Shown in pieces: positions 1 to 11,470 of a DNA stretch of 26,771 bases (position 1 is its first letter; each line of letters opens with the position of its first letter). The notes beneath the pieces were generated by a model that did not search any database, had not been told where the DNA came from, and saw only the letters and a list, made by a program, of their open reading frames with translations. The DNA is from Folioceros fuciformis (taxonomy: Eukaryota; Anthocerotophyta; Anthocerotopsida; Anthocerotales). The DNA lies in contig JBNGIO010006141.1 in the NCBI GenBank assembly GCA_049999805.1, positions 57,359-84,129 on the forward strand, read 5' to 3'. Both the position numbers and the translations under genes were made by a program.

Positions 1-3000
1 CTCTGAAGGAGGAGGAGAACGAAGATGAGCATCTGGAGGATGGTGGGGGAGATGAGATTGGTCTTGTGGGGGATAAGTTATCAAACGATGGATTGCCCAG
101 TCGTATGGAATTGGTGCATGATTCTAAGCTCTCTTATGAGCTTCCTTTGGAGGAGTTGGATGAGGAGGACAATCTCCCAGAGGGATGGGATGAAGAGATG
201 TCAAGTCTGGGAGTGGAGGGGTTGGGAAGTGCCGAGGTGGGTGACCATGAGGGTGAACATGAGGCGAAATTGGTGTACATGGACTCAGAGGATGCAGATT
301 CTGCTCGTTGTTGCACTTCCCCCTGCACATTCTCTAATACTTATCTAACAGGTAGAGTGGGAGGGGAAGAGGGAAATCGTGAAAGAGAATTCGTGGAACC
401 TGCATTTCTACAGACTCAGCATGAGACAGGTGGGGCTAATGACGCAGTATTACCAGTTGAGCCGATGAGTACTTCCGCAGATGAACTTGTTGCTGAAAGT
501 ATTTGTCAAGTTGGGGTGGAGAACTATAGTTCAGTGTCACTCTTGGAAGTTGAAGAAGGTGGCAGAGAGGCCGAGGGTGCCACGGAATCAGGTGAGGCAC
601 GTACAGCCTTGTCAGGAAAGGCATCCCCTGAGCTTCCAATCTCACCAACACCACCTGAGGGCTGTTTCTCTGCGATGGCTAATCCTGAATACATTCAGGA
701 CACTGCTACTGATGTGAATTTAGAGCCCAACCTGGAGGGTTTAGATGGTACTTTTCAACCAGCTTGGGACTCTCAGCTGACTAGCGAGACTGCTGAGCCT
801 AAAATCCAAGAAGTGGAGCATGCAAGAGAGCTGGAACTGCAACAGCAAGGAGGATATGCATTTTATGCTGGGAAGGTACTGGAGCCAGCAATTGTTGGAG
901 GAACGGAAAGAGGTGATGAAGGAAAGCTCCTTGACCCTGTTCCGACGGAGAACGTGGATGAGATTAGTGAGGTCACTGGACTGCTAGTAGAGTCGAAGGG
1001 TACTTTCAGAAAAGAACAACTTGCTGAAGGGGCTTCCCGGGTTGGGGCGGAGAGGTGCACTTGGGCAACTGTGCCCAAGGTTAACGACGATTACAAGGAG
1101 GCAGAGAGTGCTGGGAGGCCAAACGAGGTACATATGGAAATTTTAAGTGCAGCATCCTGCGAGCTTCCCATCACACCAGAGTTATCAGAGGGTAGCCAGC
1201 TTCCCAGTGGTGCTCAACATACACCGGAAAGTGCTCCAGATGTGAATGCAGAAACACGACAGCTGCCCAAGGGCACGACGAAATTGCAGGATCTGGTTCT
1301 AGCACCAGAGTTTGCAGGATTAAGTGGTCTATCCTTTCATACTGGAACCCAAGATGCCGAGCATTCAAGTAGGCAAACGAATTCAAAAGCTGGTAGTAGC
1401 CTGAACGTTTTTGTGTCGCACAAGCTAGACAAGGCACAGGACTCTGCACCTAAGGATCACTCTCTACCCATGGATATGGATGTTCCACGTGCAGATCATG
1501 AGGCAATGCTGACCATGAAGTCAGCTGTCACCGAGCAAAATGCAGTCGTCCAAACAAGTGTAGAATACGAAGGCAGCAATATGATAACTGGTTTGAACTT
1601 GGATGTAGAGATCAGGAACAACAATAATTGTTCATCGTGGGAGTGTTTGTCAGCCTCTGCACTTGGAATGACCAGTCTTATTCGAGCTCTACCAACTGTG
1701 GAACTCTGCAATTCAGAGCAGATGCTTGAGAAACCTGCAGCTTCTCCACAAGTTGTCCAGGACATATTGCTACAATCTGCTGAGCACACTGTGCCTTTGT
1801 CTACAAAGTCCTCTTCAGCGATAGTGCATGAAGATGAAGACATCCAGGAGGTAGAGTTTGAAACGCATGGGGATAATACAAGGGACCTTCCTGTAGATGG
1901 TGACGCTCTTGATCATAATGTTGTGAAGGACATGCTGCATCCTGTTCGTAGCTCATCTCCTGATAAGTTGTCCCAATGCACGAATGAGATCGCTGCTAAG
2001 AGAGCTTTGGCCATTGGTGCAGATGATAGACAACCCCATGCCTGCCGTGAGAGTAGTTCAGTCACCAGTGATGGTTACATGCAGGAGGACAGCATTGTGG
2101 ACAAGTGCCCATCGGAGCTTGAGGCTAGAATACACGTTGACGAGGGAATGGCAATACACTCAACAGCGTACGCTACACACAGGTTCATGCAGAGTTCTTT
2201 GGATGGAGATGACAGCATACAGGGATCCAGTCTGGATGGGAACGTAACCAAGGCTGATACTATTGCTAGCTCCATGCCTGGTACTCTGCAAGCTGTGGAA
2301 TGTGCTTTGCCACTCACAGCAGTCACTTTGGAAGGTGATTGTATGCCATCAAAGTGCGACAGTGAACTCGTACGTCCGGTCTCAAACGAAAATGATTATG
2401 CTGGCTCAATGCCAGCTCCTGTCACTGCTGGTCAACGGCAGCAAGCTCAGACTACACGAGGAGACTGCACAGCTGTACTGGACTTAGCAACATCCATTTG
2501 CTCTAACTACAATTGTGAAAGTTATGGACATCATGCAGCAGGTATTGCAAGTAGTTCTCCAACTGAAATGTGTTACTTTCTCAGTAATGGCGAAAAACAT
2601 GTCGAGTTTCAGCAACAGCTCCCTGTAGCTCCTGACTCGAGCACTGCTGAAAGGGATGGAAGCCTGACAAGTGTAGCAGGTACGTCAGGTGAAGGTGTAT
2701 TGCCTTCAACAGAATGCCAAGCGACAGTAGCAGTGGGTGAAGTGGTAGATGTGCTTCCTACGACCTGTGGAACACTGCAGGATGTTGAGGTATTGGAACC
2801 TGCACTCCATGTTCCGGAAGCACAGGCAGTTAATCCCGTGCTTGCTGACATCAGCGCAGTTAGGCAGGTAGTACCTGGAATGTGCTATGGAAGGCTGAAC
2901 AAGGAGAGTTCGACTTCTCAACGTGATGGAGTTCATGATGGTCTGGCTGAAACATTTGATATAGCCTCTGTAGGGGACAAACTTGCAGCAACACCATGTG

Positions 3001-6000
3001 AGGGAACAAGGGGGTCTATGGAATGTATGGAACAAGGATCAAAGTCAGCATTTCTCAAATCAGTCATAAGTGTTCCATTGTCCAAGGAAGGAACTGTGGA
3101 TGATGACTATGCACAGCAAGGGATTGAGGCTACGGCTGTCTGCTCATCTAAGCTTGTGGAAATGCCAGCATTGCCTGATGATGTTACTTCAGAACGAGAC
3201 GGTGTAAGCTTACATGAGAACCAGGAAGCAGGATCCATGTCTGAAATGGTGGACGCACTACCTGGGGTTCCTGCAGATAGGCAATGTGTGGAACAAAACG
3301 GAGTTAGTGTGGTTGGCAATAACGTTGTGGGCTGTGCTGCAGATTCTCAGTGCTCAGTGAAAGTAGCTGAGTCATGTTATCTTGTGGCCGCTATAAGGCA
3401 ACATGTTGAAGATCTGAAAGTTCGCAAGGCAGATTGCATTCTGGAAGAAGAGGCGTGCCTTCAACAACTCCCTAGCACAGATGAAACAACTTTCAGCTGG
3501 GCGGATGATGAGATGCAGCTGGAAGTCGACAATCACGGCGATGCTACTGTGGTAGCGGGATTTGAAGAGGACAAGTGTGAGGTGTATGTGCAGAAATCCA
3601 CATCTTTATTCGGGGCAGAAAGTAATGGAAGACGTACGTGCATATCAGAACAACAAGCTACCGGGCTTGATGAAATTAATGAAAGAGCTGGCAGGGATAT
3701 TGCTTTGGGTGACAAGCGGCATGATAGAACTGGCATAAGCAAAATGTGCCTTGTCAAGGTTGAGGGGGGCACTGCACAGGATGCTGACGTTGATTGTTCT
3801 CAAGTGAGTAGTAAACAACCAGGTACAGACAAGGGATTGGTTGTGGAGGACGAGGACTTACCATCTCTAGACGATGCAGGCAGAGTGCATGCCCATCTGA
3901 AGCAACAAACCAATTCCAAGCGAGCTCATGCAGTTCCAGCAGTCTCACAGGCTTATCACCTCGCTGAAATTGAGAAATCCCGTGAAATGTTAAGGGCCGA
4001 GGCCAGAAGAGCATTAGCATTTGAATGTGCTAAGCTCGATGAGGTAGAGGAGATGACAGGCTTGCACAAGGCCATTGTTGACTGTCGTGTGGTAACTGCC
4101 AGCAGCTTCATGGATAGAGAGACCAGGCAGAATGTTCAAGGCCTTGGAGACCAGAGCTCAGACATTGAAGATGTCCCCGAAGCAGACGACCCTGTGTCAT
4201 CCCTGACTCAGGGATTGGCTGATGTAACCAAATTTGAACGGGTCGTCGTTGATGCAGGGAAACGAAGTGGTGTGGAGGGTACGGATCGCACAACTATGTC
4301 GTTCTGGACTAAGGGAGAGGAGAACACATTGACAACTGAATCCTTCAATGAAGTCCAGGACTTGTTTCATGTGGGGAGTATTAGTCATGAGAGAGGCTCT
4401 GGTCGAAGGTTAGACGGAGCTACAGGGACTGCTTGCAAGTCTCCCAGGTGTGTTGAAGGTGATCCGGCCACTGAAGCGTTGTATCCGACAGTTATGGATG
4501 TTGAACGACTTGATGGAGAGGAAAGCACTGACACAAAGTTGACGTTAACAGTTGGGCTGCAACGTGACCGTAGTAACTTGCAGCCGTTTGTGCACCTTCA
4601 GAGTTTTCAGGGTTGTTTCCAGACTCAGAACGAAATCTTATCTTTGTCGTCAGGAAATCAGCTTGAAGGAGAGGACACTTCTGACACAAAGCTGTGTTTG
4701 AACTCTGGATTGGTAGGAGATATTATGAAGGAACGGAACATCATTTTGGATCTTCCAATGGAGACTGGATCTGCTTCTGAGGAAATTCCGGCCGCAACAG
4801 AAGTTACTGTTCAGAAACACTCCTCGGAACATGCAGATGGTCCAGTGCCGCTGGGAATGGCTGTTGGATTAGACGATAGCTTTGAATTAAATAACACTGG
4901 TACGGCTGATGGTGTGCACGAGGGAATATCAACGACGGAGGACAAAAATTCAGATCCAGGAAGTTTACGTTCTTGTGCCAAAGATTCCAAAGGGGCTGGG
5001 CCGACACTTGGAAATACCCTGGTATACTCAGAGCTAAGGGCTTTGGTGGACTTCGTGAAAGCACAGAGCTCTCTTCCCGATGAGGTAGCATCTGCGGCAG
5101 ATGATATGATACCTTCAGGTCCAAGAGTATGTGATGCCTTATCTCATCAGGACATGTGCCCTTCGGATTTGGGTAGTGACATGACAACTATATGTGCTGA
5201 GAAAACACCTTATGAAAGTGTTCAGTCAGAAGGAGGGATGGCGAAGGCTGTTGGCGAGAATCAACATCCCTTGGAGTCCACTTTAATAGTTGATTTGCAG
5301 CACCCACCTACTGGTGGTGGGGTCACAATGGAAGTTTCCAAGGACGTTCCCATATCGGGCATCTTAAGTGTTAGGACCTTTCAGGGCGATCACGGCACAG
5401 TGACCGGGGGTGGAGAACGTCAGGTTTTTGACATATCCCCATCAACTCAGGCCCCCTGGTCTGGAATGAGGGGTTGGACATCTACAACCCCTGGTACACC
5501 CAGGTCTCAAGAAATGGTAGAAAGTCCGCCACTTCCACCTGCTAATGACTCTGTAACCCCAAGCACAAGAGGGGTGAAAAGGGGAGCAATTTTTCAGACG
5601 TACAAGCCAAGGAAAAGAGCTTCCAAGGAACCCCAGCAGGTACCAGCTACGAATGGTGCTGACAGTTTGCAGGCGAGCTGCCCGACAAGAGGAGGGGCCA
5701 ATGATGAACAAGGGACAGGAGCGACGAGGAGTTTAACTGGTCCCCATGAGCACCTTGTAGCTGTTGGAGACTTATCGAGTACAACGAGCTGGATCCCTGT
5801 AGAAATTCCAATTCTCCAAGAGAAACCTAAACAGAGGTTGAAGACACTAGCAAGGAAAAGGGTTTCGGATGCTGAGAGTGTTCCAGACGATGATCGTCAG
5901 CCTGCTAAGAGATCATCGTCTACTTCAAGAACAGTTCCTCACCATCAACCTTTCGATCAGTCTAGTTCCCCTCCAGTTGTGACCCCTCCTTCTGATGTAT

Positions 6001-8315
6001 GGCCAATGAGGCGGGTGGAACATCGACCTGGTGTTGCAGGACCAACATTTTCTTCAGCAGCAATTCGGACTCCTCTTGGGGCTCCTCTACACACAGAAAG
6101 TGACTTCGCCAATAGTGAGACCCGGTGGTTAGGAGCACAAAACGGAGCTGCGAATTCCCACGTGTTGGATGCCGGCCTTGAACTCCACCCAGATCCTCCA
6201 GCAAGTTGGCCGTTTGGGCCCATAGTGCAAAGTGTCCACCCATCTGATTCGGAGGGGGGGGTTCTTCCTGTTGTTGAAGACCAATCAGCGGCTGTGCAGG
6301 CTCACAAAGTCTCCAAGAGACAACCCCGGCGGAAGGGGCAGACTGTTGCTGGCGCTATTTCTGCTGCGGAGTCTCCAGTAGCTGGCGGAACTGAGCTGCC
6401 TGGGACCAATGGCCGGCAAAAGCGACAGACTCCTGCAACAGGCACAGGTGAGCTCAACGTTAGTCAGCTAAAGCAGGACGTTCACCGGGTCCGCAATATT
6501 ATTAGCAGGAGGCTGGAAGCATTGGGTTCTCATTGTCATCTTCTTCAGGTGGTTTGTCATTAACTTGTTGCCCCTTCTGATTCGTTTCCTTTTCGGCTTT
6601 GAAGCCTTTGATTTTGTTCCATGAAATTTGTAGCAAAAAAGCCCTCACGTGCTTCTATGCCTCTGCACAGGACGTGGACACGGAAGGGACTGTGGACTTG
6701 GCAGCCACTGAAAGTTGTCGCCATCTGATATTCAGCGAAGATCAGAGGGAGGAGTTTGTGCAGAGGGTGGTGAAGAGCTGTCAATCAAACAGTCGGACGA
6801 GAACATGGTTCCTTGGTAATGACAATGTCTAAAGAGCTTTACTAAGTCTTCTGTGCAGAAAGGATTTCATTATATGAAGACTCTGTGGCCAGGTCCTGGT
6901 GGGATTTTCTTACATGGGGACTTTTTTGACAGGTACTGTTCGCAAAATAGCTTCTTATGGTGTCATGAAAGACGCAGCATCAAACATACTCTCTGAGGTG
7001 TGTACACATCCTTAGTGAGGGTGTCTTTTGATCATTTCGCACAGGCAATGCTCGGTAACAACGGCCCGAATGCTTCAACTGGTGACAGGGCCATTGTGAG
7101 ACTGCAGAAGATGTAGTGACAGCCTGGGAGCGAAGGAAATCAGACCCGTCTGACTCCCATGACTCGTTTTTGAACTTGTGTCATACTGTTGATGAGGTGA
7201 GGCAGCCTTCGAAGCACAACGTGTTGTATACAGGTTACGGTGGTTGGTTGATGCTTTGGTATTTGCTTATTTGCACGCAGCTCCACAAGCAAGGCAGTGG
7301 GTTGTTCGATGGACTTGTGGCTTCAGAAGACACAGAATCAAGTTTGCTGAAGCGCACAGAGGATGGAAAATGGGATCTTCGGATACCGCCTCAAGTTACA
7401 AAGAAGACTCGAGGGCGACGCGGTTTAGGGTCAGAGAAGTAGGCGTGGGGCCCACTCTCTGGGGGAGACGGAGCGACCGTAGCTTAGAAACATGTGTACA
7501 GTATTGAACAATTCTTTTGTCGTTATTTAACTGGTAGTAGCTCATTTATGTACATGACCTATGTCTTACCTGTAGGAAGAATGGTCAATGTCATGGTCAG
7601 CAGCTGAACCTTTTCCCAAAAACTGGGCAACAAGTATCTACGTCTTTGTGTGGAAAAGCGGTCTCAAGCTTGGCCCATATCAGGCTTGTAGTTGGGAGTC
7701 TTTGTAATGGTTTCTTTGTGAACTCAATTGAACAAGCCAGTAACCATGTCTGAAAAGCCTCTGCCTAACAGAGTTGTTCTGATGACAATGTTCCTTGCCT
7801 TCTGCTACTTCTCATGTACCGCAGTTCATGCAAGGATCCTCCATCGCCCAGGTATGATGAGATCGAGGAAGTAGTTTGGTGATTGTGAAGCTTGCATTCG
7901 GTTGGTGCTGCTTAGAGACGTGAAATGACATGATCTCGGATTTTGACTTACAGGTTCCGTACAGCACGTGAGCTTGAGGCAATTTTGGGAAGACACGGCT
8001 GCAGTGTTTGATCTTCCACAGGTATTTGCCTGCCCTCACTTGTTTACTGAGCTCCTGTTAACACATGTTAATGAGATAGGCAACGACAACTTGTACTACA
8101 TGCAGACCAGGGACAAAGATGCAGGCCGGCCAGCGTCCCTGAGCCTCAGAGAAGTGGCGTACGATGACGAACGCGTGAGGTGGAGATTCCCTGGGGCAAG
8201 GAGAATTCCTAAAGCACCACCCACTGTGCATGAATGTGTACACGATGCACCAGAGCCATCGGTGTCTCGGCCCATCGGTATTTTGGAAAATCCTGGGTCC
8301 GTGTTTGCACCCTGA
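1..8315 (+). CDS. Very large acidic low-complexity protein, 5'-partial, multi-exon, family not recognised
   Basis: The reading frame is open from base 3, so the gene begins outside the window. Proposed exons are <1-6548, 6671-6815, 6933-6997, 7089-7438, 7576-7739, 7825-7851 and 7954-8315, giving 2552 visible residues with stop at 8313-8315. All joins have GT-AG borders and keep phase. The product is rich in Glu, Asp, Ser and Val, with no membrane segment in the long exon. A charged, probably helical stretch lies near 3960-4070. Basic clusters at about 5569-5622, 5820-5860 and 6303-6340 look like nuclear localisation signals, so a nuclear scaffold-like role is an inference only. Two internal repeats are visible. 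Doubts: 8022-8105 could be an in-frame intron or coding; 7045 is an alternative acceptor giving an early stop at 7114-7116; and a second open frame overlaps 7235-7507. The model is firm to about 6997 and provisional beyond. Confidence 0.55.
621..1280 (+). repeat. Degenerate internal repeat in the large ORF (two copies)
   Basis: Two stretches of the long exon, starting near 621 and near 1152, encode related segments. Each has a core of the form ELPI[ST]P followed by a Pro/Ser-rich run ending in EG, and about 25-30 residues later a shared DVN. The DNA is also similar over the first 45 bases. The spacing of about 531 bases is a multiple of three, as expected for an ancient in-frame duplication. 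Confidence 0.5.
4512..4712 (+). repeat. Internal 48-bp coding repeat, two copies 153 bp apart
   Basis: Copies at 4512-4559 and 4665-4712 encode the pattern D/E-G-E-[ED]-x2-DTKL-x-L-x2-GL. The period of 153 bases (51 codons) preserves the frame. The copies share GACACAAAG and GGAGAGGA but differ elsewhere, so the duplication is old and kept in coding sequence. Confidence 0.6.
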
Positions 8316-9483
8316 GTAGTAGTCGAATCAGGGCTGTCTTTCTTCGAACATGTCCATAGACTTCAGATTGATGCAACCAAGAAACAGAAACAGTACCGAG
8401 CCAGCCAACAATACTGGATTTGAAACTTGAGAGTCTGCCGGAAAGGAGGAAGGGTCGTCCACACACAGTAATAATAATAGTTTTTACACGCCCTGGAACT
8501 CCCTCCTGATTCAGTTTAAAACTGGCTACTGTTGAACGTTCTAAAATCCTGATTCAAAAGGCCACCGCAGCCGCAGTTCATCTTCATCAAAAATGAGCCA
8601 GGAATGTATGACACAAGGACAGGACACATGCTTCTCCAGTCCTCCCCTGAAAGAGTGGCTCTCCTACCAGACACAGGATGACTTCACGTTTCGCTGTGAG
8701 GCTCCGGCGGCCAGAAGGGCTGACCTCACGGGGCTGGACGCTGGATGAGGCCAGGGCAGCGGCGCACCGCAGAGTTGTGAGCAAGAGAGTCATGCTTGAC
8801 TGACACCGTGCTGTGCTGGCTGTGGTGGTCTCAGTGTTGATGCATTCAAGAAGTTCTTGGAGCTGGCACGTGCTCAAACTCGCACATTCTCCTTTCACGA
8901 ATATTCTCCTTCTGAGCGTTGTCGTTACACAGTTTCCCCGTTTACGTTGACGACACATGTATACGTACACCATACGTACACGAGTCTTGCACATCTAGGT
9001 CCACATCTCGATAGGATAGGTTCGTGTACATCCGCAAGCCTATGGAGTGTTTTTGCGCCTTCCACTGCTGCAGCTGCAGTCGGCCCATGCGCACACTTCT
9101 GTGAGGCCTTGTGGATGAGAAACTCTCCATGTCTTGATAGATCAATGAAGGAAACGCAAGACAAGTAATATGGATGTAAGACACAGACATCGTGCTCGCT
9201 GTCCAGCTACAGGATTGATCACGCTGCTGCGACTTTTTGCATTGTGCTTCTTTCTGGAGGCAGAAGGTCCCCACCTAACCCTTGCTGTGGTGACATCTTT
9301 GACGATAACACTCGTCTTCAGGCGGCACCTTTTGATCCCGTCTCTTGTCAACTTCATGAAACTCTGGGCTTCTTCCTCCTTGCTCTTCCAACGCCCTTTG
9401 CGGCCGTCTGATCAACAGCTCACGCGTGCAGTTTAGGGATGTCCAGGGCAAGGGTAGGAACGTAGAGAGCAGAAAGATGTTCA
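8316..9483. other. Intergenic; 3' flank of the large gene, first copy of a diverged direct repeat
   Basis: No ORF here has splice-site support or recognisable protein similarity. The start probably holds the 3' UTR of the upstream gene; AATAATAAT at about 8469-8478 could serve as a near-upstream polyadenylation element. From about 8677 onward the sequence resembles 9928-10370. Confidence 0.45.
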
Positions 9484-10370
9484 ATGCAGAGTTGTCGTCA
9501 CTACCAGGGGGATCGTAACGTAATGAATTTCATCACCGAAATGCAAGGTGTCGGACGAGTTGATCTTCAAATGTTGTGTACTGCATCCACTATTCCTGAA
9601 CAGGGCACCGATAGCATATGGAGTCCCCGGCCGGCTCATCGATGTTTTAGGATACCGGGCGTAACATATTTGCGCCCTGTCTAGTTGGTGGAAAAGGGAC
9701 TGGACTGTGCTCCCTGCAGATGCCACAGCTACCTCCGAAATGAATCAATGCTGAGCCCCACCAACAAGTCAGACTCTTTTCTTGTTATCATGCTTGGTAC
9801 ATCACAAACGAGGAACAACTGGAAGTCCCAGTTCATAAGCTATCAGGGAACCTATGACTTACGGAGAGAACATACATTCCTGAAAGTGAGGACTTGGAAC
9901 CGGATCCGCACTGCCAAGCATTCAGATGATGACTTCACGTTGTTTTGAGGCTCTGACTGGAAGAGAAAACTGCACCAAGCTCGCGCCTCGATAAACTCCG
10001 CAGAGTCGACAGTCATAGTTGACTCAGCTAATTGCCTTTGGTATGTGGTGCTTTGTTCAAGAGATTCCCACTGGCTCGTTCTCAATCTCCACAAGTGATT
10101 TTCAAATGCCCATAAAGGTAACGAATATTCCCCCTCCGAGCTTTCTCATATTACTTGGACGCCATTTCAGATTTAGCACGGCGACCCGACCTCAGTCAGG
10201 CTCGTCTCACGTTTCCAGGGACTGCGAGACAAGAGGAATGGAAGGCAGAATGTCTCATGGCTGTACGCGACACTCCTCGGGAAAGAGTTCACATGCTCAG
10301 TGTCGAGCTGCAATATTGATCACGATGTTGCAGCTTTTCTCATTATGCCGCTTTTTGAAGGCCGAAGGTC
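8677..10370. repeat. Diverged direct repeat, copies about 8677-9269 and 9928-10370
   Basis: Three blocks recur in the same order and orientation: GATGACTTCACGTT at 8677 and 9928; ACGAATATTC plus a pyrimidine-rich tail at 8898 and 10121; and a 76-base ungapped block at 9194-9269 and 10295-10370 with about 18 mismatches. The offset falls from about 1251 to 1223 to 1101 bases, so indels have accumulated. Differences in the 76-base block do not concentrate at third codon positions, which argues against current coding. Confidence 0.6.
9484..9560 (-). pseudogene. Relic of a subtilase C-terminal domain
   Basis: Read on the minus strand, this piece encodes a segment resembling the end of SBT-A. LHFGDEIHYVTIPLVV here compares with [16 protein letters not shown] at 12030-12080. 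The plus-strand DNA shares ACCAGGGGG, TCGTAAC and ATGAA in register with 12037-12065. The similarity fades after about 60-75 bases, and I found no splice-consistent upstream exons, catalytic Ser segment or other domain. I infer a decayed third member of the tandem subtilase array, or a copied 3' fragment. Confidence 0.5.
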
Positions 10371-10515
10371 ACGTCTACTGCCCTGTTGAGGGAGACAGGA
10401 AGGTAAATTTAGTGTCTTCAGTTGGCATCATATGAACAAATTTTAAGTCAACTTCATGACATGGAGGGTCATTAGATGCAGAGGTTCGTATTCTTCGCAG
10501 TTCCAATGACTAATG
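9561..10515. other. Intergenic; second copy of the direct repeat
   Basis: Apart from repeat blocks between 9928 and 10370, I see no gene-like structure. The longest open frame (10019-10435, plus) begins at a non-ATG codon, lacks flanking splice signals that join it to anything, and has no recognisable domain. The stretch ends in CTAATG, the left target-site duplication of the adjacent element. Confidence 0.4.
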
Positions 10516-11443
10516 TATGGCATACCACAGCGACCAGATGGGAGGTGTCAGAATTTTAGTACTATCTCCTCGGGTATCTCTTAGCATATAGCTATGTTCG
10601 TCACTGTGGAGAGCTGTCCGCTGCGGGGCCTTCCCCGAAGAGGTTCGTGCACCACAGCGACCATGCTGTCAGAATTGTGCGTGTTTCATCTATGTGAAGC
10701 TAAAAGGGTTCCAGAGCAGCGTGTTTGGTACACTTCACGGTTTCTTCTCCATGGTCTCAGCCCCCGCTGCTCACGCTCTCAATTCCTCTGAATTAGACCA
10801 TGAGCCTGCGACACCGGCACGCACCTAACGCCCCTCCGTCTGACTGCATTATCGCAGGGCCTCAAGCACCTCTGTCTGACTACATTATCGCAGGGCTTGA
10901 GGCCCGTGTCTCGGGACCCTGGAATAAACAACGAGACATTTAAGGGGGGCTCGGTCTCTCGCCACCGCCAGTGATTGAGGCCTCCCTCAATCATCAATCA
11001 CGTTTATCCCACCCTCCCCTACCTCATTCCAAGCATCGTTTTCGAAGCCCGCATGGGGCACAGAGATTCCTCGACACCCATTCAAGGGCCTCTACTTCCC
11101 GCGCGGCTGAATTCTCCAAGCAAAATCTAGCTTTATCTGGGTCTTCATCTGATCCCCACCCCATCCTCAGCTCTCCCCTCGCGGCGTGCTTTGGCCCTTC
11201 AACAAATCCCTTATCCTCATCCCTCCCCCGCCACGTCGCGAATGATGTGAAAGGAACAGTCGGGTGAAAGGGAGGCGTCAAGGTTTCAGAGCCTTTTTTT
11301 TTTTCTTGGACAATGGAGGATGTCCGTTGTGGGATTTTGCTTTGAACAACAATGTATTCATCTTATGTGCCACAGCGGCCATAATTGGTGTCTTCAGAAA
11401 GAATTCTGACACCTCCCCTCTGTCCTCTCTGTGGTATGCCATA
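10516..11443. mobile_element. Putative non-autonomous DNA transposon (MITE-like) with TIRs and 6-bp TSD
   Basis: Both ends carry a terminal inverted repeat: 10516-10555 and the reverse complement of 11402-11443. The outer 15 bases TATGGCATACCACAG are identical at the two ends, as is the inner block GGGAGGTGTCAGAATT; a 9-11 base spacer between them differs. CTAATG lies directly outside each end (10510-10515 and 11444-11449) in direct orientation, as expected for a target-site duplication. The motif CCACAGCG[AG]CCA recurs inside at 10652 and 11370 besides the left TIR, a typical arrangement of subterminal repeats. No transposase frame is visible in 928 bp, so it would depend on another element for movement. 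The superfamily is not assigned. Confidence 0.6.
10833..10904. repeat. 36-bp tandem duplication inside the MITE-like element
   Basis: Two adjacent 36-base units (10833-10868 and 10869-10904) share GTCTGACT, CATTATCGCAGGGC and a CCTC start, with a few substitutions. A short hairpin, GATTGAGG paired with CCTCAATC, follows near 10973-10992. Confidence 0.65.
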
Positions 11444-11470
11444 CTAATGCCGCCTTCTGCTGTTGTTCAG

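Noticed and set aside
25-348. 107-codon plus-strand ORF in another frame
   Set aside because: Trp/Arg-rich shadow of the acidic coding frame, which is open through the whole stretch and continues for kilobases.
7235-7507. Alternative reading frame as a separate gene
   Set aside because: Needs a 56-base intron with a weak donor and ends at a stop near 7710, leaving the later exons unexplained. Kept only as a caveat on the large gene.
10019-10435. 138-codon plus-strand ORF
   Set aside because: Non-ATG start, no splice support, no domain. The part shared with the 9194-9269 repeat copy does not show third-position bias.
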